Source of the DNA: Fibrobacterota bacterium
GTDB lineage: Bacteria; Fibrobacterota; Chitinivibrionia; Chitinivibrionales; Chitinispirillaceae
Reading direction: 5' to 3'
DNA length: 64,000 bases
Assembly (NCBI GenBank): GCA_023459055.1
Contig: JAEWVR010000003.1
Coordinates: 62,001-126,000, forward strand
A model generated the notes under the pieces. That model was not told the DNA's origin and searched no databases. It worked only from the letters and a program-made list of their open reading frames with translations. Within the stretch, counting starts at the first letter, position 1. Every line of letters starts with the position of its first letter. The translations under genes and the position numbers were made by a program. Positions 35,528 to 44,934 of this stretch are shown piece by piece.

Positions 35528-36484
35528 TTACCAAATATAATCTGATGGTATCGCAACACTGTCATCAAGATATGATATTTCCTCATCAGGGATCCGGCCA
35601 TCTTTGTATCTCGTGTCCTCCCAGAACAGTTGGCACTTACTTGGTTTAGTGGTCATTTCCCAGCGCTCACCACTTTCCTTAACGACTTCATTTTTGGACT
35701 CATCAAAGTATTCAGGCCTATAATCTTCCTCCTTTACAAGACCGATTTCTCCAAATGTTGCTCCTGCGATAAGATAATTCGGACAACCGCTAAGAAACGA
35801 ATATGGATTCCAGATTCCCGAACATGGTACAAGATCATTTGTTTTAAAGCGTTCCGTATTGTTTGATGGTGTAAACACAAAATCTGTCGGAACAACATAG
35901 CTTTGATGTCTGAAGTTAAAACACATTGGAATAGTGTTATGCCCACCTATAGTTACACTAATTTTAAATATCATATCTGAAGCTTTTTTTACAAGCTGAA
36001 AAGGCCCTGTCACTGCAAGTGTAATGTTATCCTTTCCGAGATCGCTGAAATCAGGATCATAGTGTCCATTGGTATATATAAATCTGTTTCTGAATGATGA
36101 CTCGTTTGCTATCTGAAGATATCCCAGCTTATTACCACTTCTTATTGCGTCAAGTCCTTCGGTCGTAGCAATTATTGCATAATTCAGAGATTTTAAAGAT
36201 CTGATTTCAGACTCATCACAACGATCTCCCATTCGTATCATAAATTTTTCATACTCAATAACAAAAAGTTTTAACAGTTCAAGATATCGGGAAATATAGG
36301 TTATTGAGGTATACCGTTTAATTGACCAGACAATGTACTTCACTTGATCTGGAGTGAGGGCGAAGTCATTATCAGTTAAGTTTCTTTGCAACGATTTAAC
36401 CCCTCCGTACGAATTCATAATACCTTTTTTCTTAAGATATCTGGCTGTTGGTATCTGACGTCCGTCTATTGTTATAAAATCCAT
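35528..36484 (-). CDS. Imm71/Imm72-like putative immunity protein
   Basis: The 318-residue protein has no signal peptide or membrane segment. The N-terminal helical half (IVWSIKRYTSITYISRYLEL) and the C-terminal half (PCSGIWNPYSFL, CPNYLIAGATFG, CQLFWEDTRYKDGRIPDEE) resemble, from memory, the Imm71/Imm72 immunity families of polymorphic and T6SS toxins. The WxDxRYxDGxIPxEE block is the strongest clue. No toxin gene is adjacent, so it would be an orphan immunity gene, perhaps guarding against kin T6SS effectors. The start has CGGAGAA just upstream, overlapping the stop of a 60-codon frame. The family assignment needs a profile search. Confidence 0.55.
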   Translation of the reverse strand: MDFITIDGRQIPTARYLKKKGIMNSYGGVKSLQRNLTDNDFALTPDQVKYIVWSIKRYTSITYISRYLELLKLFVIEYEKFMIRMGDRCDESEIRSLKSLNYAIIATTEGLDAIRSGNKLGYLQIANESSFRNRFIYTNGHYDPDFSDLGKDNITLAVTGPFQLVKKASDMIFKISVTIGGHNTIPMCFNFRHQSYVVPTDFVFTPSNNTERFKTNDLVPCSGIWNPYSFLSGCPNYLIAGATFGEIGLVKEEDYRPEYFDESKNEVVKESGERWEMTTKPSKCQLFWEDTRYKDGRIPDEEISYLDDSVAIPSDYIW

Positions 36485-36496
36485 AGTACTTCTCCG

Positions 36497-36679
36497 TTAT
36501 TTCTTTTTATTGTCATCAGGTAACGTACGCGCGGCAGTTGCTGCAGTGAGATTTCCTTTTGGGGCTATTTCTTCAGCTTTTAAAAGCTGAACGGTAACAG
36601 TTATTGGGGGCACATACAGGGTTATATTACAAAATTTTTGTGTGCAATCAATATAGTTTACTGAACTAAAGTAACACAT
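36497..36679 (-). CDS. Possible small protein upstream of the Imm-like gene
   Basis: This 60-codon frame ends 12 nt before the Imm-like gene, and the ribosome binding site of that gene overlaps its stop region, which suggests coupling. Its sequence (NITLYVPPITVTVQLLKAEE then a polar tail ending DDNKKK) is not recognised. It could be the remnant of a lost effector's C-terminus or a leader peptide; it could also be chance. Confidence 0.3.
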   Translation of the reverse strand: MCYFSSVNYIDCTQKFCNITLYVPPITVTVQLLKAEEIAPKGNLTAATAARTLPDDNKKK

Positions 36680-37147
36680 AAGATATCTATTTTTTCATCA
36701 CACCAACCCGAATTCCTATTTTTTTTACTAAATACAAGGGTTCAACGTAAGGACACGCTCAGTTTAGCCCTGCCATGGCCCTGCTTTAAGCGAGCAAAGA
36801 CTTGAAAAAAGAGTGGAACACTTTTATTTTAGCATGCATCATGGATGTTCAGACGAAGCTTGTTCTTGCAAGAGGATGTTGATTACTTGAACTATCAAAC
36901 CGGTTTTTGTACCATAGAACGAACCGATTAGCCACTCGAAACCACAATTTGTATTAACAGCCCTTAAATGAGGTGTATGGAGGCGAGAAACCCCATTGTG
37001 GATTGATCAACGCCAGGTTATGTTTCACCTGCAGACTATGGATCTGTTTAAAATTGGCGATTGATTAACGCTGTGTTCATTCATCCGGAGTAATTTCATC
37101 GAAAACTGGTTATTTAATAAAAATATACGAACTTAAACGGAGGAGTT
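36680..37147. other. Leader region upstream of the GH9 cellulase
   Basis: This 468-base region has no convincing gene. The part close to the cellulase is A/T-rich, with AACGGAGGAG before the ATG. I see no riboswitch or operator that I can name. Confidence 0.4.
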
Positions 37148-39355
37148 ATGAGTTTGCTACGTAAAACAGTCTTTTTGAGTCTTTTAACTGGCGCAATGTC
37201 GCTAACAAATAGCGCGACATTCAACTATGCTGAAGCACTTCAGAAATCAATTTACTTTTATGAGTGCCAGCAGGCAGGGGAGCTGCCTGATTGGAACCGG
37301 GTTGAATGGCGTGGGCCATCATGTTTAAAAGACGGCAGTGATGTAGGAAAAGATCTTACCGGCGGCTGGTTTGATGCAGGTGATCATGTGAAATTTAATT
37401 TTCCTATGGCGTTCTCTACAACATTCTTATGCCTTGGTGTCAAGGAGTACCGGGATGCTTACGAGAAATCGGGCCAATTAACTCATATATTAAATAACAT
37501 CCGTTTTGTCTGTGATTATTTCATTAAATGCCACACTGCGCCCAATGAATTATATGGTCAGGTTGGTAATGGTGGCCTGGATCATGCATTCTGGGGACCA
37601 GCAGAATCGGTTGAGGCTCATATGGCGAGACCTTCTGCAAAAATAAGTGAGGCAAAACCCGGAGCTGATTTAGCCGGTGAAACAGCTGCAGCACTCGCTG
37701 CCGCTTCAATTATTTTTAAACCTACAGATCCGACCTATTCTGCGACACTACTCACACATGCAAAACAACTGTATGAATTTGCAGACAAATTTCGCGGTAA
37801 TTATTCTGATGCAATTACAGATGCTGCAGGATACTACAAATCATGGAGCGGATATCAGGATGAATTGGTATGGGGTGCAATCTGGTTATATATGGCTACA
37901 AACGACGAGACATATTTAACTAAAGCTGAAACTGAATATACAAAATTAGCAACCGAACCACAGATGACCGTCAAATCCTACAAGTGGACAATTGCCTGGG
38001 ATGATAAAAGTTATGGCTGCTATGTCCTGCTTGCCAAACTAACAGGAAAAGATGAGTACAAACAGGATGCACAGCGCTGGCTCGATTTCTGGACTGTAGG
38101 ATATGATGGAAACAAAATCAAGTATACACCTGGTGGTCTTGCATGGCTGGATTCCTGGGGAGCCAACCGGTATGCAGCAAATACGTCACTAATGGCTTTC
38201 ATTTACAGTGATTACATTGAAGATGCGACCCTGAAAGCCCGTTATCATGATTTTGCGGTTAAACAGATTAATTATGCCCTTGGTGACAATCCGATAAAAC
38301 GATCATTTGTCGTTGGATTCGGTACCAATCCTCCGCAACGTGTACACCATCGTACAACGGAAGGAAGCTATCCCGGTAATTCAACAGACACTATCGCAAG
38401 TAGACACATTCTCTATGGCGCATTGGCGGGTGGCCCTGGCAATGCTGATGACTACACTGATGCCCGCTCGAATTACACCAACAATGAGGTTGCATGCGAT
38501 TATAACGCTGGCTTCACCAGTGCACTTGCCCGAATGGTTAAAGAATTTGGTGGAGAACCAGTTGCTAATTTCCCCGAAAAAGAGCCGGCACGTGAACAGT
38601 TTTACGTAATGGCGAGTGTAAACGCAAGCGGAGAACGGTTCACCGAAATCAAAGCTACCCTCTATAATAAAACTATCACTCCTGCACGTGTGTGTACGGA
38701 TTTATCCTACCGCTATTTTGTGGATTTAAGTGAAGCAATTTCAGCGGGAATCGCAGTTGATCAGATCACCGTTAAAACCAACTACCTCGCAGGAAAAGCA
38801 AAGGTTTCCGGACTTAAACCTTATAACGGTTCAACGTCAGTATACTATGTAGAGGTATCTTACATTGGAGACTCGCTGTATCCGGGAACACAGGATTCGG
38901 ACAAACGTGAAGCCCAGTTCAGAATCGAGTTACCATCAAATGCTGCAAGTACATCCTGGAACACGGCGAATGACTGGTCATTTAAAACTGTGGGTTCTGG
39001 TAGCTCATCTGCAGTAAAAGCACTGAACATGCCTATTTATGATAAGGGTGTCCAGGTTTGGGGTGCAGAACCAAATAAAGATCCTGTCAGCACCATCGAA
39101 TTGAATCCAGGTACTCGTTCCATTCAAAAAATCGGGCCCCAGTTTCATTTTGATGGTCAAAAAATTTCTTTTACAAATATGAATGACCAGGCCAGCGTTT
39201 CAATTATCAATGCAGCCGGAAAGGTTGTTTACTCCGGGATAGTTACATCAAATGCTTTCGTAAATGTTAATCGTCTGGGTACAGGTGTGTACATATGCAG
39301 ATTAAGTACATCATCAGGAACACAGACAATAAATCGTTTCCGGATTGTAGAGTAA
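37148..39355 (+). CDS. Secreted GH9 endoglucanase with CBM3 and C-terminal sorting-like domain
   Basis: It hydrolyses cellulose outside the cell. The 735 residues comprise a signal peptide (LLRKTVFLSLLTGAMSLTNS), a GH9 catalytic (alpha/alpha)6 domain (about 25-470), a CBM3 cellulose-binding domain (about 485-640, ending in IYDKGVQVWGAEP) and a beta tail (about 665-735). The catalytic Asp pair lies in GWFDAGDHVKFN (D76 and D79), the conserved His in RVHHRT, and the general acid Glu in NNEVACDYNAGF. The tail (SVSIINAAGKVVYSG, GTGVYICRL) resembles sorting domains found on Fibrobacterota secreted enzymes. The GH9-CBM3c pairing is typical of processive endoglucanases. A strong terminator follows. 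Confidence 0.95.
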   Translation: MSLLRKTVFLSLLTGAMSLTNSATFNYAEALQKSIYFYECQQAGELPDWNRVEWRGPSCLKDGSDVGKDLTGGWFDAGDHVKFNFPMAFSTTFLCLGVKEYRDAYEKSGQLTHILNNIRFVCDYFIKCHTAPNELYGQVGNGGLDHAFWGPAESVEAHMARPSAKISEAKPGADLAGETAAALAAASIIFKPTDPTYSATLLTHAKQLYEFADKFRGNYSDAITDAAGYYKSWSGYQDELVWGAIWLYMATNDETYLTKAETEYTKLATEPQMTVKSYKWTIAWDDKSYGCYVLLAKLTGKDEYKQDAQRWLDFWTVGYDGNKIKYTPGGLAWLDSWGANRYAANTSLMAFIYSDYIEDATLKARYHDFAVKQINYALGDNPIKRSFVVGFGTNPPQRVHHRTTEGSYPGNSTDTIASRHILYGALAGGPGNADDYTDARSNYTNNEVACDYNAGFTSALARMVKEFGGEPVANFPEKEPAREQFYVMASVNASGERFTEIKATLYNKTITPARVCTDLSYRYFVDLSEAISAGIAVDQITVKTNYLAGKAKVSGLKPYNGSTSVYYVEVSYIGDSLYPGTQDSDKREAQFRIELPSNAASTSWNTANDWSFKTVGSGSSSAVKALNMPIYDKGVQVWGAEPNKDPVSTIELNPGTRSIQKIGPQFHFDGQKISFTNMNDQASVSIINAAGKVVYSGIVTSNAFVNVNRLGTGVYICRLSTSSGTQTINRFRIVE

Positions 39356-39840
39356 GCCCGCTACTGCGATAATAAATCCGATTTTCATGAGTCTGTAAGG
39401 CTCGTAAATGGCCCGGGGCACATGCCTCGGGCTATTTTATTTATGCCCGAAATAAAGCGCTTGATTTCTCTTCGATTTTTTAACAAAAAAACATCATTTA
39501 TATTTATTACGCTATTTGTATTATCCACTATAAATTTGTTAAGAGATGGTTAGACTTTTTCAAAATGTAAAAATACTTCTGTTTTTCCTATTGCTATTTC
39601 GATTTTATCAAATTAGTTTCATATTATTCCGTGCAGATTAGTAGTTGTATATATATATTTATAGAAAAACAAGGATTCATTTATGAGTGTTTACACGTTA
39701 GCAGAGTATACCGTTAACAGTGTAACATCTGCTCAAACGTGTTCAAAACTACGAATTGTCAAACTGGCAATTTATTGTTTTGTCCGGCTTAAATGTAAAA
39801 TTACAATTCATAAAGCACACTAAACAAAGGTGGTTCTTGT
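39356..39840. other. Intergenic region between cellulase and propeller lipoprotein, with a weak small frame
   Basis: Besides the terminator at 39411, the 485-base region contains a 46-codon frame at 39683-39823 with AAGGA 7 nt upstream of its ATG. The product (beginning MSVYTLAEYTVNSVTSAQ) shows no recognisable motif, so I do not call it a gene. AAAGGTGG precedes the lipoprotein start. Confidence 0.35.
39411..39432 (+). terminator. Terminator after the GH9 gene
   Basis: A 9-bp G/C-rich stem (GCCCGGGGC / GCCTCGGGC, including a G-T pair) with a 4-nt loop is followed by TATTTTATTTAT. It lies 55 nt after the stop codon. Confidence 0.85.
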
Positions 39841-40905
39841 ATGAACAACAAATTATTGACTTTGACAGTTACGATAATCACCTCTGTAATGGTTGCAGGC
39901 TGTCTTGATGTCAACGATCCGAAGCCTACAGAAGAAACCAAACCAGTTCTCATATCAACAGCCTGTTCAACCACAGTGATAGGAACCGTTCCTCCATATA
40001 CAAACATTGAATTTGATGGTTCTTCATTTTACTTTATTGATGATTTAAAACCCATGGTCTATTGCATCGATAAGAATTCCGGTTCAATAAAATCTCAGAG
40101 CATTCAAACCACCACTGTGCTCGAAAACATTTGTATGGATAGTGAGTACTTATACGTACACACGGGGTTCAGACAGCCTAGCTCAGTTTACAGACTACAT
40201 AAACATATGAACACCAGTCCGGAATTATTGTTTACAGCAGAAAATGCTATCCGACAGATAAAAGCTGGTGGAAACCAGCTGTACTTTGATTTTTATAGAA
40301 CGAGTGATAATTTTAACCGTGATGAACTTTACTGTTATGACATTCAGCTGAAGAAAACTATTAAAATGCAGGATCAAATTACCTGGTTTGATACCGATAA
40401 TGATTTCGTTTTCTGGCTGAAGAGAGATTCTTTAACTAATGAAAGAACATTAGGAAAAACGCCTCATGGTGGTACAACTACAACCGAACTTGCCAAAGGG
40501 AAAATATGGGCTGATAAAAATCTGGGTGAGTATATTTATTACTGGGACGAGAATGATAATCTTCTGCGTATTTCCAAACGTAACGGCCAGATTGAAAATT
40601 TTTTATCATCACCAGCAGGTTTTAGTGAAGATAACGGATATGTGGTATGGGATGATGTAGTGTATATGAATGACTATTATCCTCAGGGTATTCTCAACGG
40701 TATACAAATAAGCAATCCTCAAAAAGGCTTTGTCACTCTTGATAAAAAGGGCAAATTTGATGACGACGATATGAACTGCTGGCTCTGGACAGATAAGCAG
40801 GCTCTTTACTGGGTGGCCGGTCCGGATACTGCTACAAGCATCTCTGATGAACAATGGGGAACGCTGTTTAAAACATATGTAAATAAAGAGATTTTGTTCA
40901 GGTAA
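39841..40905 (+). CDS. Lipoprotein with beta-propeller-like repeats
   Basis: The 354-residue protein has a lipoprotein signal (LTVTIITSVMVAGC) with lipid-bearing Cys at about residue 21. The mature part has repeated blocks such as SSFYFIDDLKPMVYCIDKN, EYLYVHTGFRQPSSVYRL, NQLYFDFYRT and GEYIYYWDENDNLLRISKR, the four-strand pattern of DUF5050/TolB-like propellers. No catalytic motif is visible. It stands alone between the cellulase and the convergent U32 peptidase. Likely a surface or periplasmic binding protein; ligand unknown. Confidence 0.8.
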   Translation: MNNKLLTLTVTIITSVMVAGCLDVNDPKPTEETKPVLISTACSTTVIGTVPPYTNIEFDGSSFYFIDDLKPMVYCIDKNSGSIKSQSIQTTTVLENICMDSEYLYVHTGFRQPSSVYRLHKHMNTSPELLFTAENAIRQIKAGGNQLYFDFYRTSDNFNRDELYCYDIQLKKTIKMQDQITWFDTDNDFVFWLKRDSLTNERTLGKTPHGGTTTTELAKGKIWADKNLGEYIYYWDENDNLLRISKRNGQIENFLSSPAGFSEDNGYVVWDDVVYMNDYYPQGILNGIQISNPQKGFVTLDKKGKFDDDDMNCWLWTDKQALYWVAGPDTATSISDEQWGTLFKTYVNKEILFR

Positions 40906-41072
40906 GTTTACATTTTTCAGGCGTGGTACAAATTTTCAGAAACCCTTTGTTTTTCTTTAAAATGGAGGGTACAGCCAGATAATATCCATAAAGAAAAAAA
41001 ATATTATTGATTGTTTCCTTCTTCTGCACAACCTGACAAAGGAACGATCCGATTTGTCCCATTCAGGCACCA

Positions 41073-43271
41073 TCACGACAGAACAACTGTATAAAACCCC
41101 GGCTTTTTAACTATGGTAAACTGTTTCCCCTGCGTATTAGTAACCGTAGCAGAGCGGTTACACTTTGGAAGACACTGATTATCACACTGCTTTTTGACAC
41201 ATCCGGAAACATTCCGAATCAGACATTGCCGGGTTGTCATTATCGGTTTCCTGTAGTTTATCGCCTGCCAGAGATCAACTCCGGATGGTACCTGGACCTG
41301 CCCTACCTCATCCTTTGAAAACTCCGATGAAAGAAACACACCGCAGAACCCACTCACTGTTGTCAACGCTTTAACAGCATAGGAATTGACAATATTAAAG
41401 CCGGGCCCTGCAATCCATTTCCTGCCCGCTCGTGATGCGACATCGGCAATTCCGGTATTATCGGTAATTATCATCCTGCGATCAAGTTTATCAAGCAGTG
41501 CAACTGCGTTTGTAAAATCCTGACCAATAAGAATTGAACTGAAAAACGGTATCACACTTTTACTGCCATTAATCGACGCAACAAGGAAATCAACATCCTC
41601 AATACAGTTCGGGAGAATTAAAGCAACAACATTACATTTGCCATCACCCTGTAAACCGTTACCCGACAGACTATCAACAAAGTAAGCTTTCCGAATATTT
41701 GATTTCTGTCTCTCATCCCGCGATACCAGAGGTATTGTAAACCGGGAGGAATCTATGGTAATACCGCTGAGTTTTTCCACTGCTGCACACCGTAATCTGT
41801 TAAGTTCTTTTTGAGGAATGAAGCAGTTTGTATCAAGTCCTGTTACATCAAGACTTTCAATTGTAAACTGCGTGGTACCAAGCCTCGAGAACTGGGCTAA
41901 AACGCCCTCTTTGTCAAGCGGCCTGTTGGAAGCCACCGAAAGGGGCAATTGTGAAAAAAGTGTAACGGAATCATCAGGTGACTTAAATACCGCTTTAAGC
42001 GGCTCACCAGCAGCTCCGCTTACCTGAATTGTAAGCGGGATCTTTACAGGATGCATCGTATCAATAATTGCCTTGATCCTGTCGGCATCATCGGAGATCT
42101 CCTGTGTAAATACCTGATAGCCATCACAGATCAGCCCTTTCAGTTTATGCTCAATGATAAACTGGTATTCGAACGGCCGGAGTTTTTTTGCACACACGCC
42201 TTTGCAAATAAAGGTAAAATCGGGGGTATAGATCAGAACCTCTGTATCCGGTTCAAGATTTGCATCGGTATCAAGCGTAAGTACTTTTTTATCAGCCCAG
42301 TACCCTACAACATTTGCGATATGTTTGAGCGACTGATCCCGTGATGAATCAATAAACATCTCCTCACCAATAGTACCATCAACATACCCGGATGTAAACT
42401 TACGGTTAAAAACCGCATTCAACCGTTTGTCATCATGCCGTATCTCGCGACCATTCTCAAGTGCATCAATCTGGTCTCTCCAGGCTGACGTAACATTATA
42501 AACATAGGGGAACTTCTTGATCCGTCCCTCTATCTTGAACGAATCCACACCCGCATTGTAAAGCATATCTGCTTCAGCAAAAACGAAATTATCTTTCAGG
42601 TTGAATATTGCCTTTGCAGATGTCCGATCTTTTACATTCGGTAAAGAGTACAATCGTCTGCATGGTTGTACGCACGCACCACGATTACCTGATTTACCGC
42701 ACAGATTACTGCTCATGTAGCACTGCCCCGAAAAAGAGATACAGAACGCGCCATGAACAAACACCTCAACTCTCATATTCAGAGTATGAGCAGTATCACA
42801 TAGCGGCTTAATCTCTTTTACACTCAGCTCGCGAGAAAGGTTGACTTGTGCAACACCGAATCGGGAGAGAAACAAGATCTGGCCTTCGTTATGCGTTGTT
42901 AGCTGCGTGGACGCATGTACTTCAATTTCAGGAAAGTTACTTTTTATCAAATGTAAAAGTCCCAGATCCTGAACGATAATCACCCTGACTCCCGCCTTGT
43001 AAACGCCTTCAAGCATCGTCAGGATTTCGGGAATTTCGTGATCAAACACAAGTGTGTTGAGTGTAAGGTAGAGTTTAGAACCATGCTGAGCTGCAATAGC
43101 TACAAGATCCTGAAGCTCTTCAAGCGAGAGGTTGCTGGCACGCTGACGCGCATTAAAGGATCCGAGTCCACAGTATACGGCATCAGCGCCGGCACCGATC
43201 GCAGCTTTCACACAGTCGGCATCACCGCCGGGGGCAAGGAGTTCAACGTTTCGCTTCTTTTGATCACTCAT
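41073..43271 (-). CDS. U32 family peptidase / RlhA-like protein
   Basis: The 732-residue protein begins with a U32 TIM-barrel-like domain (VELLAPGGDADCVKAAIGAG, FNARQRASNLSLEEL). It has the diagnostic cluster VFVHGAFCISFSGQCYMSS plus LCGKSGNRGACVQPCRR, whose cysteines are candidate iron-sulfur ligands as in RlhA/TrhP. A DUF3656-like region and a C-terminal section with KKQCDNQCLPKC follow. E. coli RlhA hydroxylates 23S rRNA C2501, and TrhP hydroxylates tRNA; this protein has the longer RlhA-like architecture. I use ATG at 43269-43271; a TTG 15 nt upstream is possible. It is a single-gene unit. Confidence 0.85.
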   Translation of the reverse strand: MSDQKKRNVELLAPGGDADCVKAAIGAGADAVYCGLGSFNARQRASNLSLEELQDLVAIAAQHGSKLYLTLNTLVFDHEIPEILTMLEGVYKAGVRVIIVQDLGLLHLIKSNFPEIEVHASTQLTTHNEGQILFLSRFGVAQVNLSRELSVKEIKPLCDTAHTLNMRVEVFVHGAFCISFSGQCYMSSNLCGKSGNRGACVQPCRRLYSLPNVKDRTSAKAIFNLKDNFVFAEADMLYNAGVDSFKIEGRIKKFPYVYNVTSAWRDQIDALENGREIRHDDKRLNAVFNRKFTSGYVDGTIGEEMFIDSSRDQSLKHIANVVGYWADKKVLTLDTDANLEPDTEVLIYTPDFTFICKGVCAKKLRPFEYQFIIEHKLKGLICDGYQVFTQEISDDADRIKAIIDTMHPVKIPLTIQVSGAAGEPLKAVFKSPDDSVTLFSQLPLSVASNRPLDKEGVLAQFSRLGTTQFTIESLDVTGLDTNCFIPQKELNRLRCAAVEKLSGITIDSSRFTIPLVSRDERQKSNIRKAYFVDSLSGNGLQGDGKCNVVALILPNCIEDVDFLVASINGSKSVIPFFSSILIGQDFTNAVALLDKLDRRMIITDNTGIADVASRAGRKWIAGPGFNIVNSYAVKALTTVSGFCGVFLSSEFSKDEVGQVQVPSGVDLWQAINYRKPIMTTRQCLIRNVSGCVKKQCDNQCLPKCNRSATVTNTQGKQFTIVKKPGFYTVVLS

Positions 43272-43748
43272 TTTTTCTATCACCAATCAAATAATGTACA
43301 TACTTCGAACAGAGTGTAAAATACATTGCGTGAGGCGTGATTCGTAATTCGTGATTCTTATTGTTGAGGACAATCAATATTCACTCATTTCTTCCGGCAA
43401 TTGATAGAACTCCTGATCTCGTGTTAAAAGGGCCATTTTAAAACACCTTTTAGATTTGACTCGTAAAATGCATCCATCAGCGCCCCCCGCAGGGGGACTT
43501 GAAGCATGAATAAGAACAATGACTTATATTATTAAAAGTCCCCGCGAAAGATTTATGTGGCGTAATTGTGCGCTCTTAGTTTACCAGAGATCAGTAGTAC
43601 TGAAATTCGGTAATTATATCGATTCAGACGTAAGTACTGTCTATTTTTTACATCACTAATGTAGATTTTTAACATTTTTCTACAATAGCGATGTAATATT
43701 TATGATATTTTTTACCATTAAGACTTTTTCAAAAGCTATTTTGTTATT
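43272..43748. other. Intergenic region with two repeat remnants
   Basis: The 477-base region contains a degenerate simple repeat (GCGTGAGGCGTGATTCGTAA at 43329-43348) and a decayed copy of the 93-bp inverted-repeat element at 43481-43563. The rest is A/T-rich promoter-like sequence for the AAA ATPase gene. No gene is visible. Confidence 0.5.
43481..43563. mobile_element. Degenerate copy of the MITE-like element
   Basis: The left arm retains CGCC and CCCCGCAGGGGGACTT but lacks the CTAAATCC segment. The right arm reads AAGTCCCCGCGAAAGATTTA then GTGGCGT. The core shares ATAAGAACAAT with the 29635 copy in inverse orientation. It is decayed and presumably no longer mobile. Confidence 0.7.
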
Positions 43749-44915
43749 ATGAAACACATCAAACGACATTTATTTCCTACAAATCAGCACTTCTTTTTAT
43801 TTGGACCCAGAGGAACCGGCAAATCAACCTGGCTTCGAGACTGTTTTCCTGATGCTGCAATTATTGACTTACTGCTACCCGATCAATATCGGGAATACCT
43901 CTCCCGACCGGAACGGCTTCGTAATTTTGTTCAGGCTCATACAGATAAATCAGTCTTCGTTATTGATGAAGTTCAGCAGGTTCCACTGATATTGCAGGAG
44001 GTACATTCGATAATTGAATCACATCCCGATATCCAATTTATACTTACCGGATCGAGTGCAAGAAAATTGAAGCGTAATAATGCTGATATGCTTGGTGGGA
44101 GAGCCGGCATAAGACACATGCATCCTTTTACAGCAATTGAACTTAAGGATGATTTTTCCCTTGATACATCATTACAGTTTGGTTTGATTCCGGTTATAAG
44201 CAATGCGTTAGATCCAAGAGAAGCACTTGCAGGATATATTAATGTATATCTTGATCAGGAAGTCAAAGCTGAAGCAATTATTCGAAATATTGCTAATTTT
44301 GTACGATTTCTCGAAGCGATTAGTTTTTCACAAGGGTCTGTTCTTAATGTAGCAAATATATCCAGAGAGTGCCAGGTACATGCAAACACGGTTCGAAATT
44401 ACATCGCTATACTAAACGACCTGCTCATAGCCCACACACTACCCTGTTTTAGCAAGCGTATGAAACGAGAACTTGTTTCCCATGAGAAATTCTATTTTTT
44501 TGATTGTGGACTCTACAGATCGCTTCGGCCAACCGGCCCGCTGGATCGACCTGAGGAAATCGCGGGAGCGTCAATTGAAACGCTTGTGTATCAAAATCTT
44601 CGCGCATGGATTGATACAATCGGTAATTCTATTAAACTCTATTACTGGCGGATACAAAGTGGAGCCGAGGTAGATTTTGTTGTCTATGGGAATGCACTTT
44701 TTTTGGGGATAGAAGTAAAAAACAGTGCCAGAGTTCGCCCGGAAGATCTGCGGGGACTTAAAGCATTTATGAAAGATTACCCGGAAGCAAGACCGATCCT
44801 TTTATATAGGGGTACTGAAAAGATTACATTTTATGATATACTCTGTATTCCGATAAATGAATTCCTCCTGTCACTTGATACATTTTTGCCTCAAGACTCA
44901 GGTTGTGTTCAATGA
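43749..44915 (+). CDS. AAA ATPase with DUF4143 domain
   Basis: The 388-residue protein belongs to the common bacterial AAA_14/DUF4143 family. It has Walker A GPRGTGKST (about residues 19-27), Walker B FVIDEVQQVP (about 71-80), an arginine-containing sensor region (FILTGSSARKLKR), a winged-helix segment, and a C-terminal DUF4143 domain with a PDDEXK-like core (YWRIQSGAEVDFVVYG then LGIEVKN). The biological role of the family is not established. It is 19 nt upstream of the YgiQ gene, perhaps sharing a transcript, but there is no known functional tie. Confidence 0.9.
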   Translation: MKHIKRHLFPTNQHFFLFGPRGTGKSTWLRDCFPDAAIIDLLLPDQYREYLSRPERLRNFVQAHTDKSVFVIDEVQQVPLILQEVHSIIESHPDIQFILTGSSARKLKRNNADMLGGRAGIRHMHPFTAIELKDDFSLDTSLQFGLIPVISNALDPREALAGYINVYLDQEVKAEAIIRNIANFVRFLEAISFSQGSVLNVANISRECQVHANTVRNYIAILNDLLIAHTLPCFSKRMKRELVSHEKFYFFDCGLYRSLRPTGPLDRPEEIAGASIETLVYQNLRAWIDTIGNSIKLYYWRIQSGAEVDFVVYGNALFLGIEVKNSARVRPEDLRGLKAFMKDYPEARPILLYRGTEKITFYDILCIPINEFLLSLDTFLPQDSGCVQ

Positions 44916-44934
44916 TTTTCAATGAAAGCATCTG

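Noticed and set aside
39683..39823. 46-codon frame with a plausible ribosome binding site
   Set aside because: Too short, no recognisable motif, and not clearly biased in codon use; noted only in the intergenic entry.
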